A stretch of 49,847 nt of DNA from Stramenopiles sp. TOSAG23-2 (Eukaryota; Sar), in contig LT649270.1 of assembly GCA_900128395.1 (NCBI GenBank), positions 1 to 49,847 of the forward strand, written 5' to 3'. Below are positions 49,747 through 49,847 of this stretch, piece by piece. How positions within the stretch are numbered: position 1 is the first letter of the stretch; each line of letters begins with the position of its first letter. Made by a program: the position numbers and the translations under genes. The notes under the pieces are model-generated. The model ran no database searches. It saw nothing but the letters and a program-made list of their open reading frames with translations, and had not been told where the DNA came from.

Positions 49747-49847
49747 CTATAATGTTTCTACCTCTACCAATGTTGCTTCATTTGTTACACCGCATGTATT
49801 ATTACCAAATGTCAAGCGCATGTATCCATTTTCACCCCATGTTGGGC
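49747..49847 (-). CDS. Papain-family (C1A) cysteine protease, C-terminal end only
   Basis: Minus-strand frame entering from the right edge and ending at TAG 49749-49747. The 33 visible residues include TWGENGYMRLTFG-NNTCGVTNEAT, the diagnostic C-terminal block of papain/cathepsin L-like proteases (WGE-GY-R---G-N-CG). This block lies just after the catalytic Asn of the family. The enzyme degrades protein in lysosomes or digestive vacuoles, or is secreted. Catalytic Cys and His are outside the window. Confidence 0.85.
   Translation of the reverse strand, partial: PTWGENGYMRLTFGNNTCGVTNEATLVEVETL

Overview
This window is nuclear DNA of a flagellated, AT-rich unicellular eukaryote. Evidence: long genes on both strands separated by 0.3-1.2 kb of very AT-rich spacer; introns with GTAAGT/GTACGT donors, CAG/TAG acceptors and a CTAACA branch-like motif; axonemal proteins (CCDC40, a PG-rich SHIPPO-type repeat protein); a kinesin; dolichol-linked N-glycan synthesis (ALG7/DPAGT1); poly-Asn tracts encoded by (AAT)n microsatellites. 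All three standard stop codons end genes. The sequence does not let me name a phylum.

Layout. 1-0.52 kb: a GC-rich open frame on the minus strand running off the left edge, unlike the rest. 1.7-3.6 kb (-): secretory JmjC/cupin protein. 4.1-9.4 kb (-): 1771-aa Kelch plus 31 EGF-like repeats plus one membrane segment. 10.5-13.2 kb (+): CCDC40. 13.5-17.2 kb (-): unrecognised 1193-aa coiled-coil protein, one intron. 18.4-20.2 kb (+): AGC-like Ser/Thr kinase, one intron. 21.0-26.3 kb (+): 1763-aa Tudor-like/Cys-rich/two-PDZ protein. 26.7-27.7 kb (-): kappa-GST/HCCA-isomerase-like protein, one intron. 28.1-29.2 kb (+): ornithine cyclodeaminase/mu-crystallin. 29.8-31.0 kb (-): double TerD protein. 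31.8-33.1 kb (+): ALG7. 34.3-35.8 kb (+): SHIPPO-type protein with one A-run frameshift. 36.7-39.4 kb (-): kinesin with a C-terminal GOLD-like domain. 39.5-40.2 kb: inverted, truncated copy of that kinesin. 40.2-41.5 kb (+): EF-hand protein. 41.5-42.7 kb (-): GT34-type glycosyltransferase. 42.8-44.5 kb (-): cysteine-synthase-like enzyme. 45.5-48.8 kb (+): kinase C-lobe lacking the N-lobe, followed by a C2-like region. Right edge (-): last residues of a papain-family protease.

Two structural signals dominate. First, thirteen exact head-to-tail duplications with periods of only 102-137 bp (one near 1.6 kb, twelve between 35 and 48.6 kb), several of which break reading frames that become continuous when one copy is ignored. 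Together with a 705-bp-arm palindrome with no spacer at 39,448/39,449 and an inverted repeat at the left edge, this looks mainly like unmerged contig overlaps and a foldback join rather than biology, so gene models here should be read in the collapsed form. Second, two introns (cysteine synthase and the kinase/C2 gene) share a related stretch of roughly 75-95 nt including an identical 16-mer, and a dispersed non-coding repeat occurs at 13.3, 26.5, 36.1 and 49.4 kb.

The most interesting protein architectures are the kinesin-GOLD fusion, the N-lobe-less kinase/C2 protein, the Tudor/zinc-cluster/PDZ protein and the Kelch-EGF31 membrane protein. No operon-like functional grouping is evident; several genes (CCDC40, SHIPPO-type, probably the kinesin and EF-hand proteins) fit a flagellar role, but they are scattered.
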